A program made the position numbers and the translations under genes. The notes below the pieces were generated by a model, which made no database searches, had not been told where the DNA came from, and was given only the letters and a program-made list of their open reading frames with translations. Below, one piece after another: positions 14,124 to 25,122 of a DNA stretch of 64,000 nt. Within the stretch, counting starts at the first letter, position 1; each line of letters begins with the position of its first letter. This DNA comes from Nocardioides hwasunensis (GTDB lineage Bacteria; Actinomycetota; Actinomycetes; Propionibacteriales; Nocardioidaceae): contig NZ_JACXYY010000006.1 of NCBI RefSeq assembly GCF_014779665.1, forward strand, positions 248,001-312,000, read 5' to 3'.

Positions 14124-16099
14124 CGGGTGCTCCTCACGGTGATGATGTGGGCGGGTTCGTAGCCCGGGTCGAGCCGGACGTAGTTGTGCTGGCTCCAGCT
14201 CCAGTCGGCGCCGGTGATCTCGTCGTGGGCGACGAACGAGTCGTGCCAGCCCAGGCCGAGAGCGGCCATGTCGAGGTGGAGCATCGTCTCCCTGGTGCCG
14301 TGCGGATCGAGGTTGATCACGCTGATGACGACGTCGTCGCCCGCCCGCTTGGAGAACACCAGGACGTGGTCGTCTTCGCTCTCGTGGATGGTGATGTTGC
14401 GCAGCAGCTGCAGCGCGGGGTGCTGGCGGCGGATCTCGTTGAGGCGGGTGAGGTAGGGCGCCAGGGTGGTGCCGTCCGCGTCGTGCTTCTTCCAGTCGCG
14501 GATGCGGATCTGGTACTTCTCCGAGTCGAGGTACTCCTCCGAGCCGGGCTTGACCGCGACGTGCTCGAACAGCTCGTAGCCGGCGTAGACGCCCCAGCTC
14601 GGGGACCCGGTCGCGGCGAGCGCGGCACGCACCTTGAAGGCCGCCGGACCGCCGTACTGCAGGTAGGCGTGGAGGATGTCGGGGGTGTTGACGAAGAAGT
14701 TCGGTCGCATCAGGTGGTCGGACTCGGACGACACCTCGAGGAGGTAGTCCTCGATCTCGCGCTTGCCGGTGCGCCAGGTGAAGTAGGTGTAGCTCTGGTG
14801 GTAGCCGACCGCGCCCAGGCCGTGCATCATCGCCGGCTTGGTGAAGGCCTCGGAGAGGAAGAGGACGTCGGGATCGGTGCGCCGCACCTCGGCGAGCAGC
14901 CACTCCCAGAAGGCGAGCGGCTTGGTGTGGGGGTTGTCGACGCGGAAGATCCGCACACCGTGCGACATCCAGAGCCGCACGACCCGCAGCACCTCGCGGC
15001 AGATGCCCGCGGGGTCGTTGTCGAAGTTGATCGGGTAGATGTCCTGGTACTTCTTGGGCGGGTTCTCGGCGTAGGCGATCGTGCCGTCGGCGCGCGTGGT
15101 GAAGAACTGCGGGTGGGTGGTCACCCACGGGTGGTCGGGCGCGGCCTGCAGGGCGAGGTCGAGGGCGACCTCGAGGCCGAGCTCACCCGCTCGCGCCACG
15201 AACGCGTCGAAGTCGTCGAACGTGCCGAGATCGGGATGGATCGCGTCGTGGCCACCGTCCTTGCTGCCGATGGCCCACGGCGAGCCGGTGTCGTCGGGGC
15301 CGGGCGTGAGCGTGTTGTTGGGACCCTTGCGGTTGACCTCGCCGATCGGGTGGATCGGGGGCAGGTAGACGACGTCGAACCCCATCTCCGCCACGCGGTC
15401 GAGACGCTCGGTCGCGGTGAGGAACGTGCCGGTGGTGACCTTGCCGGTCAGCTCGTCGCGCACGGCGCCCTCGGAGCGCGGGAAGAACTCGTACCAGCTG
15501 CCGAACAGCGCCCGCACCCGGTCGGCGCGGAAGCGGAAGGGTCCGCTGGTCGAGGTGAGCTCGCGCAGCGGGTGGGCCAGCAGCACGGCGTCGAGGTCGG
15601 GGTCCTGGAGCGCTGCGAGGCGGGCGCCGACGGGGCGCTCGGTGTCGGACGCCGCGGCGACCGCACCGCTCACCAGCGCTGCGGAGGTCTTGTCGAGCTT
15701 GTCCTCGCCGGTGCCGGCGGCGACCCGCTCGAGCAGCAGCCGTGCCTCGGTGAACATCAGCTCCACGTCGACACCGGCCGGGATCTTGATGCCCGCGTCG
15801 TGCTGCCACGTCGCGACCGGGTCGGACCACGACTGGATCTCGAAGGTCCACTCGCCCTCCACGTCGGGAGTGACGTGCGCGACGTAGCGGTTGGGCTCCT
15901 CGCCGTAGGGCTGCATCCGCACCGGCTGCCGCCGCGACCCCCTCGGATCGATCGCCACCACCTCGACCGCGAGCTGGTCGTGGCCCTCCCGGAAGACCGT
16001 CGCGCGGACCGGCATGGGCTCGCCCACGGTGGCCTTCGCCGACTGCCGACCGAGGTCGACGACGGGGGAGACGTCCATGACGGGTATGCGTCCAACCAT
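14120..16099 (-). CDS. glgE: Alpha-1,4-glucan:maltose-1-phosphate maltosyltransferase
   Basis: A 659-residue GH13 subfamily-3 enzyme that extends alpha-1,4-glucan with maltose-1-phosphate. An N-terminal beta-rich domain carries [15 protein letters not shown]. The catalytic Asp is in [12 protein letters not shown] near residue 387 and the general acid Glu in [10 protein letters not shown] near 415. It is the first gene of the glgE-treS-pep2-glgB operon and is divergent from glgP across a 110-base region holding a 14-bp palindrome. The ATG at 16099 is chosen because [11 protein letters not shown] matches the family N-terminus. The ribosome binding site is weak. Confidence 0.94.
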   Translation of the reverse strand: MVGRIPVMDVSPVVDLGRQSAKATVGEPMPVRATVFREGHDQLAVEVVAIDPRGSRRQPVRMQPYGEEPNRYVAHVTPDVEGEWTFEIQSWSDPVATWQHDAGIKIPAGVDVELMFTEARLLLERVAAGTGEDKLDKTSAALVSGAVAAASDTERPVGARLAALQDPDLDAVLLAHPLRELTSTSGPFRFRADRVRALFGSWYEFFPRSEGAVRDELTGKVTTGTFLTATERLDRVAEMGFDVVYLPPIHPIGEVNRKGPNNTLTPGPDDTGSPWAIGSKDGGHDAIHPDLGTFDDFDAFVARAGELGLEVALDLALQAAPDHPWVTTHPQFFTTRADGTIAYAENPPKKYQDIYPINFDNDPAGICREVLRVVRLWMSHGVRIFRVDNPHTKPLAFWEWLLAEVRRTDPDVLFLSEAFTKPAMMHGLGAVGYHQSYTYFTWRTGKREIEDYLLEVSSESDHLMRPNFFVNTPDILHAYLQYGGPAAFKVRAALAATGSPSWGVYAGYELFEHVAVKPGSEEYLDSEKYQIRIRDWKKHDADGTTLAPYLTRLNEIRRQHPALQLLRNITIHESEDDHVLVFSKRAGDDVVISVINLDPHGTRETMLHLDMAALGLGWHDSFVAHDEITGADWSWSQHNYVRLDPGYEPAHIITVRSTR

Positions 16100-16172
16100 G
16101 CACCCACACTTGCGAACACCCGGGGGCGACGCAAGCCGGACGGGGTCTGGTCTCACCCCTGCGACCGAATTG

Positions 16173-16186
16173 TTGGATCGATCCAA
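16173..16186. promoter_or_regulatory. 14-bp palindrome, candidate operator between glgE and glgP
   Basis: TTGGATCGATCCAA is a perfect palindrome. Its first half can serve as a -35 (TTGGAT) 17 bases upstream of a TACGGT -10 box (16196-16201). That box is 8 bases before the glgP GTG. A protein bound here would block the glgP promoter and could also affect glgE. The CG-centred even palindrome is of the size LacI-family sugar regulators bind, but the regulator is unknown. Confidence 0.5.
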
Positions 16187-16195
16187 GAAATGCCC

Positions 16196-16201
16196 TACGG
16201 T
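16196..16201 (+). promoter_or_regulatory. -10 box for glgP
   Basis: TACGGT lies 8 bases upstream of the GTG at 16210 and 17 bases downstream of TTGGAT (16173-16178). This makes a plausible promoter with little or no 5' leader. Confidence 0.5.
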
Positions 16202-16209
16202 CGGGAAGC

Positions 16210-18792
16210 GTGCGAGCGTTCAGACGATTCACGGTCCGTCCCGTCCTGCCCGAGCCGCTGGGAGCGCTATCCGTCCTGGCCGGCAACCTCCGCTGGTCCT
16301 GGCACCCGCCCACCCAGGACGTCTTCGCAGCGATCGACCCCGACCTGTGGCGCGAGGTCTCCGGTGACCCGGTGCGCTTCCTCGGCGCGGTCGGTCGCCA
16401 GCGGCTCGACGAGCTGGCCGAGGACGGCGACTTCCGCAACCGCCTCGACGCCGCCCACGCCGACCTCCAGCGCTACCTCTCCGAGGACCGCTGGTACGCC
16501 CGCAAGGCCGGTGCCGACGCACCCCGCGCGATCGCGTACTTCTCCTCGGAGTTCGGCATCACCTCGGTGCTGCCGCAGTACTCCGGCGGCCTCGGCATCC
16601 TCGCCGGCGACCACCTGAAGGCGTCCTCCGACCTCGGCATCCCGCTGGTCGGCGTCGGCCTGTTCTACCGCCACGGCTACTTCAAGCAGGCGCTGGACCG
16701 TGACGGGTGGCAGCAGGAGAGCTATCCCGTGCTCGACCCCGACGAGCTGCCGCTGACCGTGCTCCGCGAGGCCGACGGGTCGCGCGCCACCGTGTCGCTC
16801 GCCCTGCCCGACGGCCCCGACCTGGTGGCCCGCATCCTCGTGGCCCACGTCGGCCGCGTCCCGCTGCTGCTGCTCGACACCGACATCGAGGAGAACAGCG
16901 CCCACTACCGCGACGTGACCGACCGGCTCTACGGCGGGAACTCCGAGCACCGGCTGCGCCAGGAGCTGCTGCTCGGCGTCGGCGGCGTCCGCGCGCTGCG
17001 GGTGTGGTCGCGCATCACCGGGGCCCCGGCCCCGGAGGTCTTCCACGCCAACGAGGGTCACGCCGGCTTCCTCGGCATCGAGCGGATCCGCGAGCTCACC
17101 GTCGACGAGCAGGGCCCCCGCGTGGACTTCGACACCGCACTCGAGGTCACGCGTGCCGGCACGGTGTTCACCACCCACACCCCGGTGCCTGCGGGCATCG
17201 ACCGCTTCCCGCGCGAGCTCGTGTCCCAGTACTTCGGTGGGAGCTCGCCGACCCCGGGCGTCCCGGTCGAGCGCGTGCTCGCGCTCGGCGCGGAGGACTA
17301 CGACGGCGGCGACGCCGGCGTGTTCAACATGGCGGTCATGGGCTTCCGGCTGGCCCAGCGCGCCAACGGCGTCTCCCAGCTGCACGGCCACGTGTCGCGC
17401 GGGATGTTCAACGGCCTGTGGCCGGCGTTCGACGAGGCCGAGGTGCCGATCAGCTCGATCACCAACGGCGTCCACGGCCCGACCTGGATCGCGCGCGAGG
17501 TCATCGAGCTCGCCGCGAGCCGCGGCGCCGACATCGACGGCGACGACACCGACGCCCTCTGGCCGCTGGTCGACCAGATCGGCGACCGCGAGATCTGGGA
17601 CCTCAAGCGCACCCTGCGCACGCGCTTCATCGACGACGCACGCGACCGGATGCGCCGCTCGGCGTCGAAGCGCGGCTTCGCGCCCGCCGAGACCACCTGG
17701 ATCGACACCGCGCTCGACCCCGACGTGCTGACCATCGGCTTCGCGCGTCGCGTGCCGACCTACAAGCGGCTCACGCTCATGCTGCGCGACCCCGACCGCC
17801 TCAAGAAGCTGCTGCTCGACCCCGAGCGCCCGATCCAGCTGGTCATCGCCGGCAAGGCGCACCCGGCCGACGAGACCGGCAAGCGGCTGATCCAGGAGAT
17901 GGTGCGCTTCGCCGACGACCCGGAGATCCGGCACCGCATCGCGTTCCTGCCCAACTACGACATCGCGATGGCGCAGCCGCTCTACCCCGGCTGCGACGTG
18001 TGGCTCAACAACCCGCTGCGCCCCTACGAGGCGTGCGGCACGTCCGGCATGAAGGCCGCGCTCAACGGCGGTCTGAACCTCTCGATCCTCGACGGCTGGT
18101 GGGACGAGTGGTACGACGGCAACAACGGCTGGGCGATCCCGTCGGCCGACGGCATCGACGACACCGACCGCCGCGACGACCTCGAGGCCAACGCGCTCTA
18201 CGCCCTTCTCGAGAACGAGGTCGCACCGCGCTTCTACGAGACCAACCACGAGGGCGTGCCGCCGCGCTGGCTGGAGATGGTGCGCCACACGCTGAAGTCG
18301 CTGGGCCCGAAGGTGCTCGCCACGCGACAGGTCCGCGACTACGTCCGCGAGCTCTACGCCCCGGCCGCCCACACGGCGCGCGCCCTCAACAGCGACTACG
18401 CCGGCGCCCGCCAGCTGTCGGGCTGGAAGCAGACCGTCCGCGCGGCCTGGCCCGGCGTCCGGGTCGAGCACATCGACTCCGAGGGTGTCGGCGACCAGGC
18501 CGAGGTCGGCGCCACGCTCGCCGTGCGCGCCTGGGTCGCCCTGGGCTCGCTCTCGCCTGACGACGTCACGGTCCAGGTCGTGCACGGCCGGATCGGGGCG
18601 GACGACGTGCTGACCGCCACCGCGGCCACGTCGATGACGGTGGGGGAGTCCTACGACGGCAACCGGCACCGCTTCGACGCCACGGTCTCGCTGCAGAACT
18701 CCGGTGCGTTCGGCTACACGGTGCGGGTCGTGCCCCGCAACGACTCGCTCGCCTCGGTCGCCGAGCTGGGCCTGGTGGCCGAGCCCGCCTGA
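16210..18792 (+). CDS. glgP: Alpha-glucan phosphorylase
   Basis: An 860-residue GT35 enzyme that releases glucose-1-phosphate from alpha-1,4-glucan ends. The N-terminus (VLPEPLGALSVLAGNLRWSWHPP) is the form found in actinobacterial and archaeal-type phosphorylases, with an N-terminal DUF3417-like domain. The pyridoxal phosphate lysine sits in GTSGMKAALNGG near residue 614, followed by DGWWDEWYDGNNGW. It starts at a GTG, with no good Shine-Dalgarno but a promoter just upstream. It is the catabolic partner of the divergent GlgE operon and of GlgX. Confidence 0.93.
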   Translation: MRAFRRFTVRPVLPEPLGALSVLAGNLRWSWHPPTQDVFAAIDPDLWREVSGDPVRFLGAVGRQRLDELAEDGDFRNRLDAAHADLQRYLSEDRWYARKAGADAPRAIAYFSSEFGITSVLPQYSGGLGILAGDHLKASSDLGIPLVGVGLFYRHGYFKQALDRDGWQQESYPVLDPDELPLTVLREADGSRATVSLALPDGPDLVARILVAHVGRVPLLLLDTDIEENSAHYRDVTDRLYGGNSEHRLRQELLLGVGGVRALRVWSRITGAPAPEVFHANEGHAGFLGIERIRELTVDEQGPRVDFDTALEVTRAGTVFTTHTPVPAGIDRFPRELVSQYFGGSSPTPGVPVERVLALGAEDYDGGDAGVFNMAVMGFRLAQRANGVSQLHGHVSRGMFNGLWPAFDEAEVPISSITNGVHGPTWIAREVIELAASRGADIDGDDTDALWPLVDQIGDREIWDLKRTLRTRFIDDARDRMRRSASKRGFAPAETTWIDTALDPDVLTIGFARRVPTYKRLTLMLRDPDRLKKLLLDPERPIQLVIAGKAHPADETGKRLIQEMVRFADDPEIRHRIAFLPNYDIAMAQPLYPGCDVWLNNPLRPYEACGTSGMKAALNGGLNLSILDGWWDEWYDGNNGWAIPSADGIDDTDRRDDLEANALYALLENEVAPRFYETNHEGVPPRWLEMVRHTLKSLGPKVLATRQVRDYVRELYAPAAHTARALNSDYAGARQLSGWKQTVRAAWPGVRVEHIDSEGVGDQAEVGATLAVRAWVALGSLSPDDVTVQVVHGRIGADDVLTATAATSMTVGESYDGNRHRFDATVSLQNSGAFGYTVRVVPRNDSLASVAELGLVAEPA

Positions 18793-18802
18793 CGGGCCCG
18801 GC

Positions 18803-19171
18803 TCAGCCGAAGGTCAGCCAGAGCCCGACCAACGTCGGGAGGACGCCCAGCACCAGCCAGGGCGACAGGACGCGCCTGCCGTGGATCGCGCAGAACGCGG
18901 CGACCGCGAAGGAGCCGAAGACCCCCGCGATCACGTTGAGCCCGACCTTCGAGGAGGTCGGTGCGTCGTCCAGCATCACGGCGGCCACGACCAGGCCCAC
19001 GACGAGGTGCAGGATCGTGGTCACGGCGAGCACGGACATCACCCACCGCTGCACCTGGGCGAGGTCGCGGGCGTCCTTCTCGGGATCCTGGACGATGGTG
19101 CGCGGCGCGTTCATGTCGAGGAGGTGGCCGCGACCCTTCTCCTGACGACGGGACGGAACGCTGCTGGCCAT
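18803..19171 (-). CDS. Small membrane protein of unknown function
   Basis: A 122-residue protein with a basic N-terminus and three predicted hydrophobic helices: VMSVLAVTTILHLVVGLVVA, a second around VIAGVFGSFAVAAF, and WLVLGVLPTLVGLWLTF at the end. I do not recognise the family. The start is uncertain. The ATG at 19171 overlaps the opposite-strand ATG at 19170 (CATG), and a downstream ATG (codon 20) is also possible. It ends about 10 bases from the glgP stop, convergent. Confidence 0.55.
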   Translation of the reverse strand: MASSVPSRRQEKGRGHLLDMNAPRTIVQDPEKDARDLAQVQRWVMSVLAVTTILHLVVGLVVAAVMLDDAPTSSKVGLNVIAGVFGSFAVAAFCAIHGRRVLSPWLVLGVLPTLVGLWLTFG

Positions 19172-20072
19172 GGGGACATGGTCCCAGAGCCGGGCGGCCG
19201 ACGGCGTCCCGGGTGCAGACTGCGCAGGTGCGATCAAGCGCGCGGAGCGCCTCCACCTCTCCCGCTTCCACCTCGACCGGGTGGTCTCGGCGGTGGGCGG
19301 CGAGCCTCCGGAGCGGCTGCGCCGACGGCTGCTGCTGGAGCGGGCGGCGTACCACCTCGTGACGGGCGACCGGCCGGTGGTGGATGTCGCGTTCGCCGCG
19401 GGCTACGGCTCGCACGAGGCGTTCACCCGGGCGTTCGCACGGGAGTACGGCGTCGCCCCGAGCCGCTGGCGTCAGCACCCCACCCGGACCCAGATCGAGG
19501 GCCCGAGCGGCGTGCACTTCCACCCGCCCGGCAGCCTCCGGCTGCCGACGTCACGAAAGGTGACCCCGATGGACCTGATGACGCGCATGATCGAGCACCA
19601 CCTCTGGCTGACCGGCGAGATGCTCGAACGGGCCGCCCGACTCCACGACGAGCAGCTCGACGCCCCCATCGAGGTGCCGATCGGCACGATCGACGACGAC
19701 ATGTCGATCCGGTCGGTCCTCGGCCGGCTCGTGGGCCAGCTCGCCCAGTGGAACGCGGCCGTCTCGCAGCGCTCCTACGACTGGGAGCAGGAGCGCGGCA
19801 AGTCGATCACGAGCCTGCGCCGCGAGCTGGGCGAGGAAGGCCCGGCGTTCCTCGCCCAGGTGCGTACGACGGTCGACGAGGGCCGCCTCGACGACACCTT
19901 CCTCGACGTGACCTGCGACCCGCCGAGGGTCTTCACCTACGGCGGGATGATCGCCCACGTCCTCACCTTCGCCGCCGTACGCCGCCTCGTCGTTCTGGGT
20001 GCGTTCGAGAGCCTCGGGATCACCGACCTCGACGCCGGCGACCCGGCGGAGTGGGTCGCCGAGCCCGTCTGA
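19170..20072 (+). CDS. AraC-type HTH protein fused to a DinB-like domain
   Basis: A 300-residue fusion. Residues about 20-105 form an AraC helix-turn-helix pair (SRFHLDRVVSAVGGEPPERLRRRLLLERAAYHL, VVDVAFAAGYGSHEAFTRAFAREYGVAPSRWR). A linker GVHFHPPGSLRLP leads into a helical DinB/YfiT-like domain from about residue 134 (MTRMIEHHLWLTGEMLERA). The second domain starts at an ATG (19569) preceded by AAAGGTGA, so an internal start is possible. The first HTH helix looks short, so the N-terminal start is uncertain. Likely a transcription regulator whose DinB part senses a small ligand. Confidence 0.7.
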   Translation: MGTWSQSRAADGVPGADCAGAIKRAERLHLSRFHLDRVVSAVGGEPPERLRRRLLLERAAYHLVTGDRPVVDVAFAAGYGSHEAFTRAFAREYGVAPSRWRQHPTRTQIEGPSGVHFHPPGSLRLPTSRKVTPMDLMTRMIEHHLWLTGEMLERAARLHDEQLDAPIEVPIGTIDDDMSIRSVLGRLVGQLAQWNAAVSQRSYDWEQERGKSITSLRRELGEEGPAFLAQVRTTVDEGRLDDTFLDVTCDPPRVFTYGGMIAHVLTFAAVRRLVVLGAFESLGITDLDAGDPAEWVAEPV

Positions 20073-20089
20073 GCAGGGCGACCGGCCGC

Positions 20090-22270
<2,181 letters not shown>

Positions 22271-22355
22271 TGTGGTGGAGGGATCCGCGCACGGCACAAT
22301 GCGGCACGCAGACCCGTCCAGCCGACCACGCCGCAACCGCCGCTGAGGAGCCACC

Positions 22356-23132
22356 ATGGAGTTCGTCTCGATCGAGGTCACCGACGGAGTCGCCGTCCTG
22401 CGCCTGGACCGCCCCAAGATGAACGCGATCAGCGTCCAGGTGCAGGCCGACCTGCGCGAGGCCGCGGCCGAGCTCACCGAGCGCGACGACGTCCGCGCCG
22501 TCGTCCTCTGGGGCGGCGAGCGCGTGTTCGCCGCCGGCAACGACGTCAAGGAGATGGCCGACCTCTCCTACGCGGAGATGGTCAAGGTGGCCACGTCCGC
22601 CACCTCGGCCACCGCGGCGATCGCCGGGATCCCCAAGCCCGTGGTCGCGGCGATCAACGGGTACGCCCTGGGTGGCGGCTGCGAGCTCGCGCTGGCCGCA
22701 GACCTGCGGTTTGCCGCCGAGGACGCGGTCCTCGGCCAGCCCGAGGTGCTGCTCGGGATCATCCCGGGTGCCGGCGGCACCCAGCGCCTCACCCGGCTGG
22801 TCGGGGTGCCCACGGCGAAGGACCTGATCTTCACCGGGCGCTTCGTCAAGGCCGACGAGGCGCTGCGCATCGGCCTGGTCGACCGGGTCGTCCCCGCCGA
22901 CCGGGTGCTCGAGGAGTCGGTGGCCTACGCCGCCCAGTTCAGCGGCGCGGCCGCGCTCGCGATCCGCGCGGCCAAGGAGTGCATCGACCGGGGGAGCGAG
23001 GTCGACCTCGCCACCGGTCTGGAGATCGAGCGTCAGCAGTTCGCGGCGGTCTTCGCGACCGAGGACCGTACCCGCGGCATGACCTCGTTCGTTGAGAACG
23101 GACCGGGCAAGGCGACCTTCGTCGGTCGCTGA
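22356..23132 (+). CDS. Enoyl-CoA hydratase/isomerase family protein
   Basis: A 258-residue crotonase-fold protein that hydrates 2-enoyl-CoA in beta-oxidation. The first oxyanion-hole segment is FAAGNDVKEM (residues 58-67), the second is GGGCELAL. Both catalytic glutamates are present (E110 and E130, in GCELALAADL and GQPEVLLG), which supports a true hydratase. A TGAGGAG ribosome binding site precedes the ATG. It is divergent from glgX and lies upstream of two small genes and etfBA, which fits fatty-acid oxidation. The exact acyl substrate is unknown. Confidence 0.9.
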   Translation: MEFVSIEVTDGVAVLRLDRPKMNAISVQVQADLREAAAELTERDDVRAVVLWGGERVFAAGNDVKEMADLSYAEMVKVATSATSATAAIAGIPKPVVAAINGYALGGGCELALAADLRFAAEDAVLGQPEVLLGIIPGAGGTQRLTRLVGVPTAKDLIFTGRFVKADEALRIGLVDRVVPADRVLEESVAYAAQFSGAAALAIRAAKECIDRGSEVDLATGLEIERQQFAAVFATEDRTRGMTSFVENGPGKATFVGR

Positions 23133-23180
23133 GCCCGCAGGTCCAGGCAACCACCGGAGACGACGAAGGAGAACGGCACT

Positions 23181-23483
23181 GTGGGAACGAAGATCCGGGC
23201 GACCGTGGCCCAGCTCCTGTGGCTGGCGTGCGCGCTCGCCGCGCTGGTGCTGGCGGTCGGTGCCCTGCTGGTCGCCCTGGACGCCAACCGGTCCAACGCC
23301 CTGGTCGGCTTCGTCCTCGATGCTGCGAACCTCGCCGACCTCGGTGTGTTCTCCCGGGTCGACGGGATCAAGCAGTTCCGCGGGCAGGGCGCCGACGTGA
23401 AGAACGCGCTCTTCAACTGGGGTCTCGGAGCGGTGGCGTGGCTCGTGGTCGGCCGGGTCCTCGACCGGATCATCAAGCCGTGA
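23181..23483 (+). CDS. Small two-helix membrane protein
   Basis: A 100-residue protein with two predicted transmembrane helices, LLWLACALAALVLAVGALLVAL near the N-terminus and FNWGLGAVAWLVVGRVL near the C-terminus. A loop between them is rich in charged residues. I do not recognise a named family. The GTG at 23181 has a strong AAGGAGAA ribosome binding site. Its stop overlaps the GTG of the next gene (GTGA, 23480-23483), so the two are translationally coupled. Confidence 0.75.
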   Translation: MGTKIRATVAQLLWLACALAALVLAVGALLVALDANRSNALVGFVLDAANLADLGVFSRVDGIKQFRGQGADVKNALFNWGLGAVAWLVVGRVLDRIIKP

Positions 23484-24154
23484 GCACACGGCGCCTGCTC
23501 GCCGGCTCCCTCGTCGTCCTCACGACGGGCGCGGCCGGGCTGGCGCCGCCCGCCGCCGCGGCCGTCTCGACGACGTCGACCTCGCTGGTGCTCAGCAGCA
23601 CGCGCTCGACCTACGGCCAGACCGTCACCGCCGCGGCCTCGGTGACCTCGACCGCGGAGCCTGCGGTGGGCGCCGTCTACTTCTCGGTCGACGGGGTGGC
23701 CTTCCGGGCCAACGTCGCCGCCACGGGCAACGCCACGCTGGTGCTCCCTGCCGCGGACGTCGGGCAGCACACGGTCACCGCCACCTTCGTCCCCCAGCTC
23801 CCGGACAGCCAGCAGGGCAGCACCTCGTCCGCGCAGGCGTGGACGGTCGACCGGGTGCGCACCCGGCTCGAGGTGCGGGTCACGGGGCGCGGCGCCCGGA
23901 TCCCGACCTCGGTCCGGGTGCGGGCCGCCGGCGAGTACGGCAGCCGGCCCACCGGTCGGGTGCGGGTCGTCCTCAAGCGGGCCGGCACCCGCGGCACCAC
24001 CGTCGACTCGCAGGTGCTGGCCCCGGACGGGGGCGTGGAGACCCGGCTCGGCACGCTCCCCCGTGGCCGCTACCGCGTCACGGTGACGTACGCCGGGGAC
24101 GGCCGGCACCTGCGCGAGAGGCGCGTCCAGTGGTTCCGGGTGGTCAAGCGGTGA
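23480..24154 (+). CDS. Secreted protein with two Ig-like (Big_3_5-type) repeats
   Basis: A 224-residue protein. A Sec signal peptide (STRRLLAGSLVVLTTGAAGL, cleavage near residue 28) is followed by two beta-sandwich repeats. The first begins TSTSLVLSSTRSTYGQTVT and the second begins RTRLEVRVTGRGARIPTS and includes YRVTVTYAGDGRHLRER. The T-x-V-x-Y-x-G-D end motif is typical of bacterial Ig-like domains used in surface proteins. It overlaps the upstream membrane-protein gene by 4 bases, suggesting a membrane/exported pair. The function is unknown. Confidence 0.75.
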   Translation: MSTRRLLAGSLVVLTTGAAGLAPPAAAAVSTTSTSLVLSSTRSTYGQTVTAAASVTSTAEPAVGAVYFSVDGVAFRANVAATGNATLVLPAADVGQHTVTATFVPQLPDSQQGSTSSAQAWTVDRVRTRLEVRVTGRGARIPTSVRVRAAGEYGSRPTGRVRVVLKRAGTRGTTVDSQVLAPDGGVETRLGTLPRGRYRVTVTYAGDGRHLRERRVQWFRVVKR

Positions 24155-24176
24155 CGTCGGGGGACCGCGACCGACC

Positions 24177-24194
24177 GTGACAGTGTCACTGTGA
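24177..24194. promoter_or_regulatory. Overlapping inverted repeats upstream of etfB, candidate operator
   Basis: The segment holds two interleaved odd palindromes, GTGACA-G-TGTCAC (24177-24189) and ACAGTG-T-CACTGT (24180-24192). A TAACCT box (24240-24245) lies 46 bases further on and a GGAGGGG ribosome binding site precedes etfB, so this could be an upstream operator for etfBA. The regulator is not known. Confidence 0.4.
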
Positions 24195-24291
24195 GCGACC
24201 ACACCCCGGTCGCCGTTCCGGTCCGGGGTGAGCGACTTGTAACCTCGCCAGCACATCCCAATGCACAGGAGGGGCCGCAAGGCCACACGCC

Positions 24292-25092
24292 ATGAACATT
24301 GTTGTCTGTGTGAAGCACGTGCCGGACGCCACGGCCGACCGCAAGTTCGAGGACGACAACACCGTCGACCGCGTCGGGGTCGACGGCCTGTTGTCCGAGC
24401 TCGACGAGTACGCCGTGGAGCAGGCGCTCCAGTTCCGCGAGAAGCGCGAGGGTGAGGAGATCACCGTCACCGCGCTGACCGTGGGCCCGGAGAAGGCCGT
24501 CGACGCGGTCCGCAAGGCCCTGCAGATGGGTGCCGACTCCGGCGTCCACGTCAGCGACGAGGCCATCGCGGGTTCGGACTACCTCGCGACCTCGCTGGTC
24601 CTGGCCAAGGCGATCGAGAAGATCAAGGCCGACGCCGGTGCTGATCTGGTGATCTGCGGCATGGCCTCGACCGACGCCTCCGGGTCGGTCGTGCCGGCCA
24701 TGGTCGCCGAGCGCCTCGGCCTCCCGCAGGTCACGCTGGCCTCGGTGGTGGAGTCGCAGGGCGACCAGGTCCGCATCAAGCGCGACAACGAGGGGTCGAC
24801 CGAGGTCATCGGCGCGACCCTGCCGATCGTGCTGAGCGTGACCGACCAGTCGGGCGAGGCCCGCTACCCCTCTTTCAAGGGCATCATGGCCGCGAAGAAG
24901 AAGCCGCTGGAGACCTGGTCGCTGTCCGACCTGGGTGTCGACGCCGGCGAGGTCGGTCTGTCGGTCGCCTACTCGCAGGTCGAGTCGACCGAGGCCCGCC
25001 CGCCGCGCACCGCCGGCGAGATCGTCACCGACGAGGACGGCTCGGGCGCCGGCGCGCTGGTCGAGTTCCTCGCTTCGAAGAAGTTCATCTGA
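24292..25092 (+). CDS. etfB: Electron transfer flavoprotein beta subunit
   Basis: A 266-residue EtfB/FixA protein that binds AMP and, with EtfA, carries electrons from acyl-CoA dehydrogenases toward the quinone pool. The N-terminus MNIVVCVKHVPDATAD, the family segment DEYAVEQALQF and the signature VICGMASTDASGSVVPAMVAERLG are clear. An AGGAGGGG ribosome binding site precedes the ATG. EtfA follows after 30 bases. It lies two small genes away from an enoyl-CoA hydratase, in keeping with fatty-acid oxidation. Confidence 0.95.
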   Translation: MNIVVCVKHVPDATADRKFEDDNTVDRVGVDGLLSELDEYAVEQALQFREKREGEEITVTALTVGPEKAVDAVRKALQMGADSGVHVSDEAIAGSDYLATSLVLAKAIEKIKADAGADLVICGMASTDASGSVVPAMVAERLGLPQVTLASVVESQGDQVRIKRDNEGSTEVIGATLPIVLSVTDQSGEARYPSFKGIMAAKKKPLETWSLSDLGVDAGEVGLSVAYSQVESTEARPPRTAGEIVTDEDGSGAGALVEFLASKKFI

Positions 25093-25122
25093 GCCGGCTG
25101 CTGAGACTGGGGAGAAACAGAC

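Noticed and set aside
14147..16618. 823-codon plus-strand frame opposite glgE
   Set aside because: Antisense to the glgE catalytic motifs. Composition is Val/Glu/Arg-rich shadow sequence.
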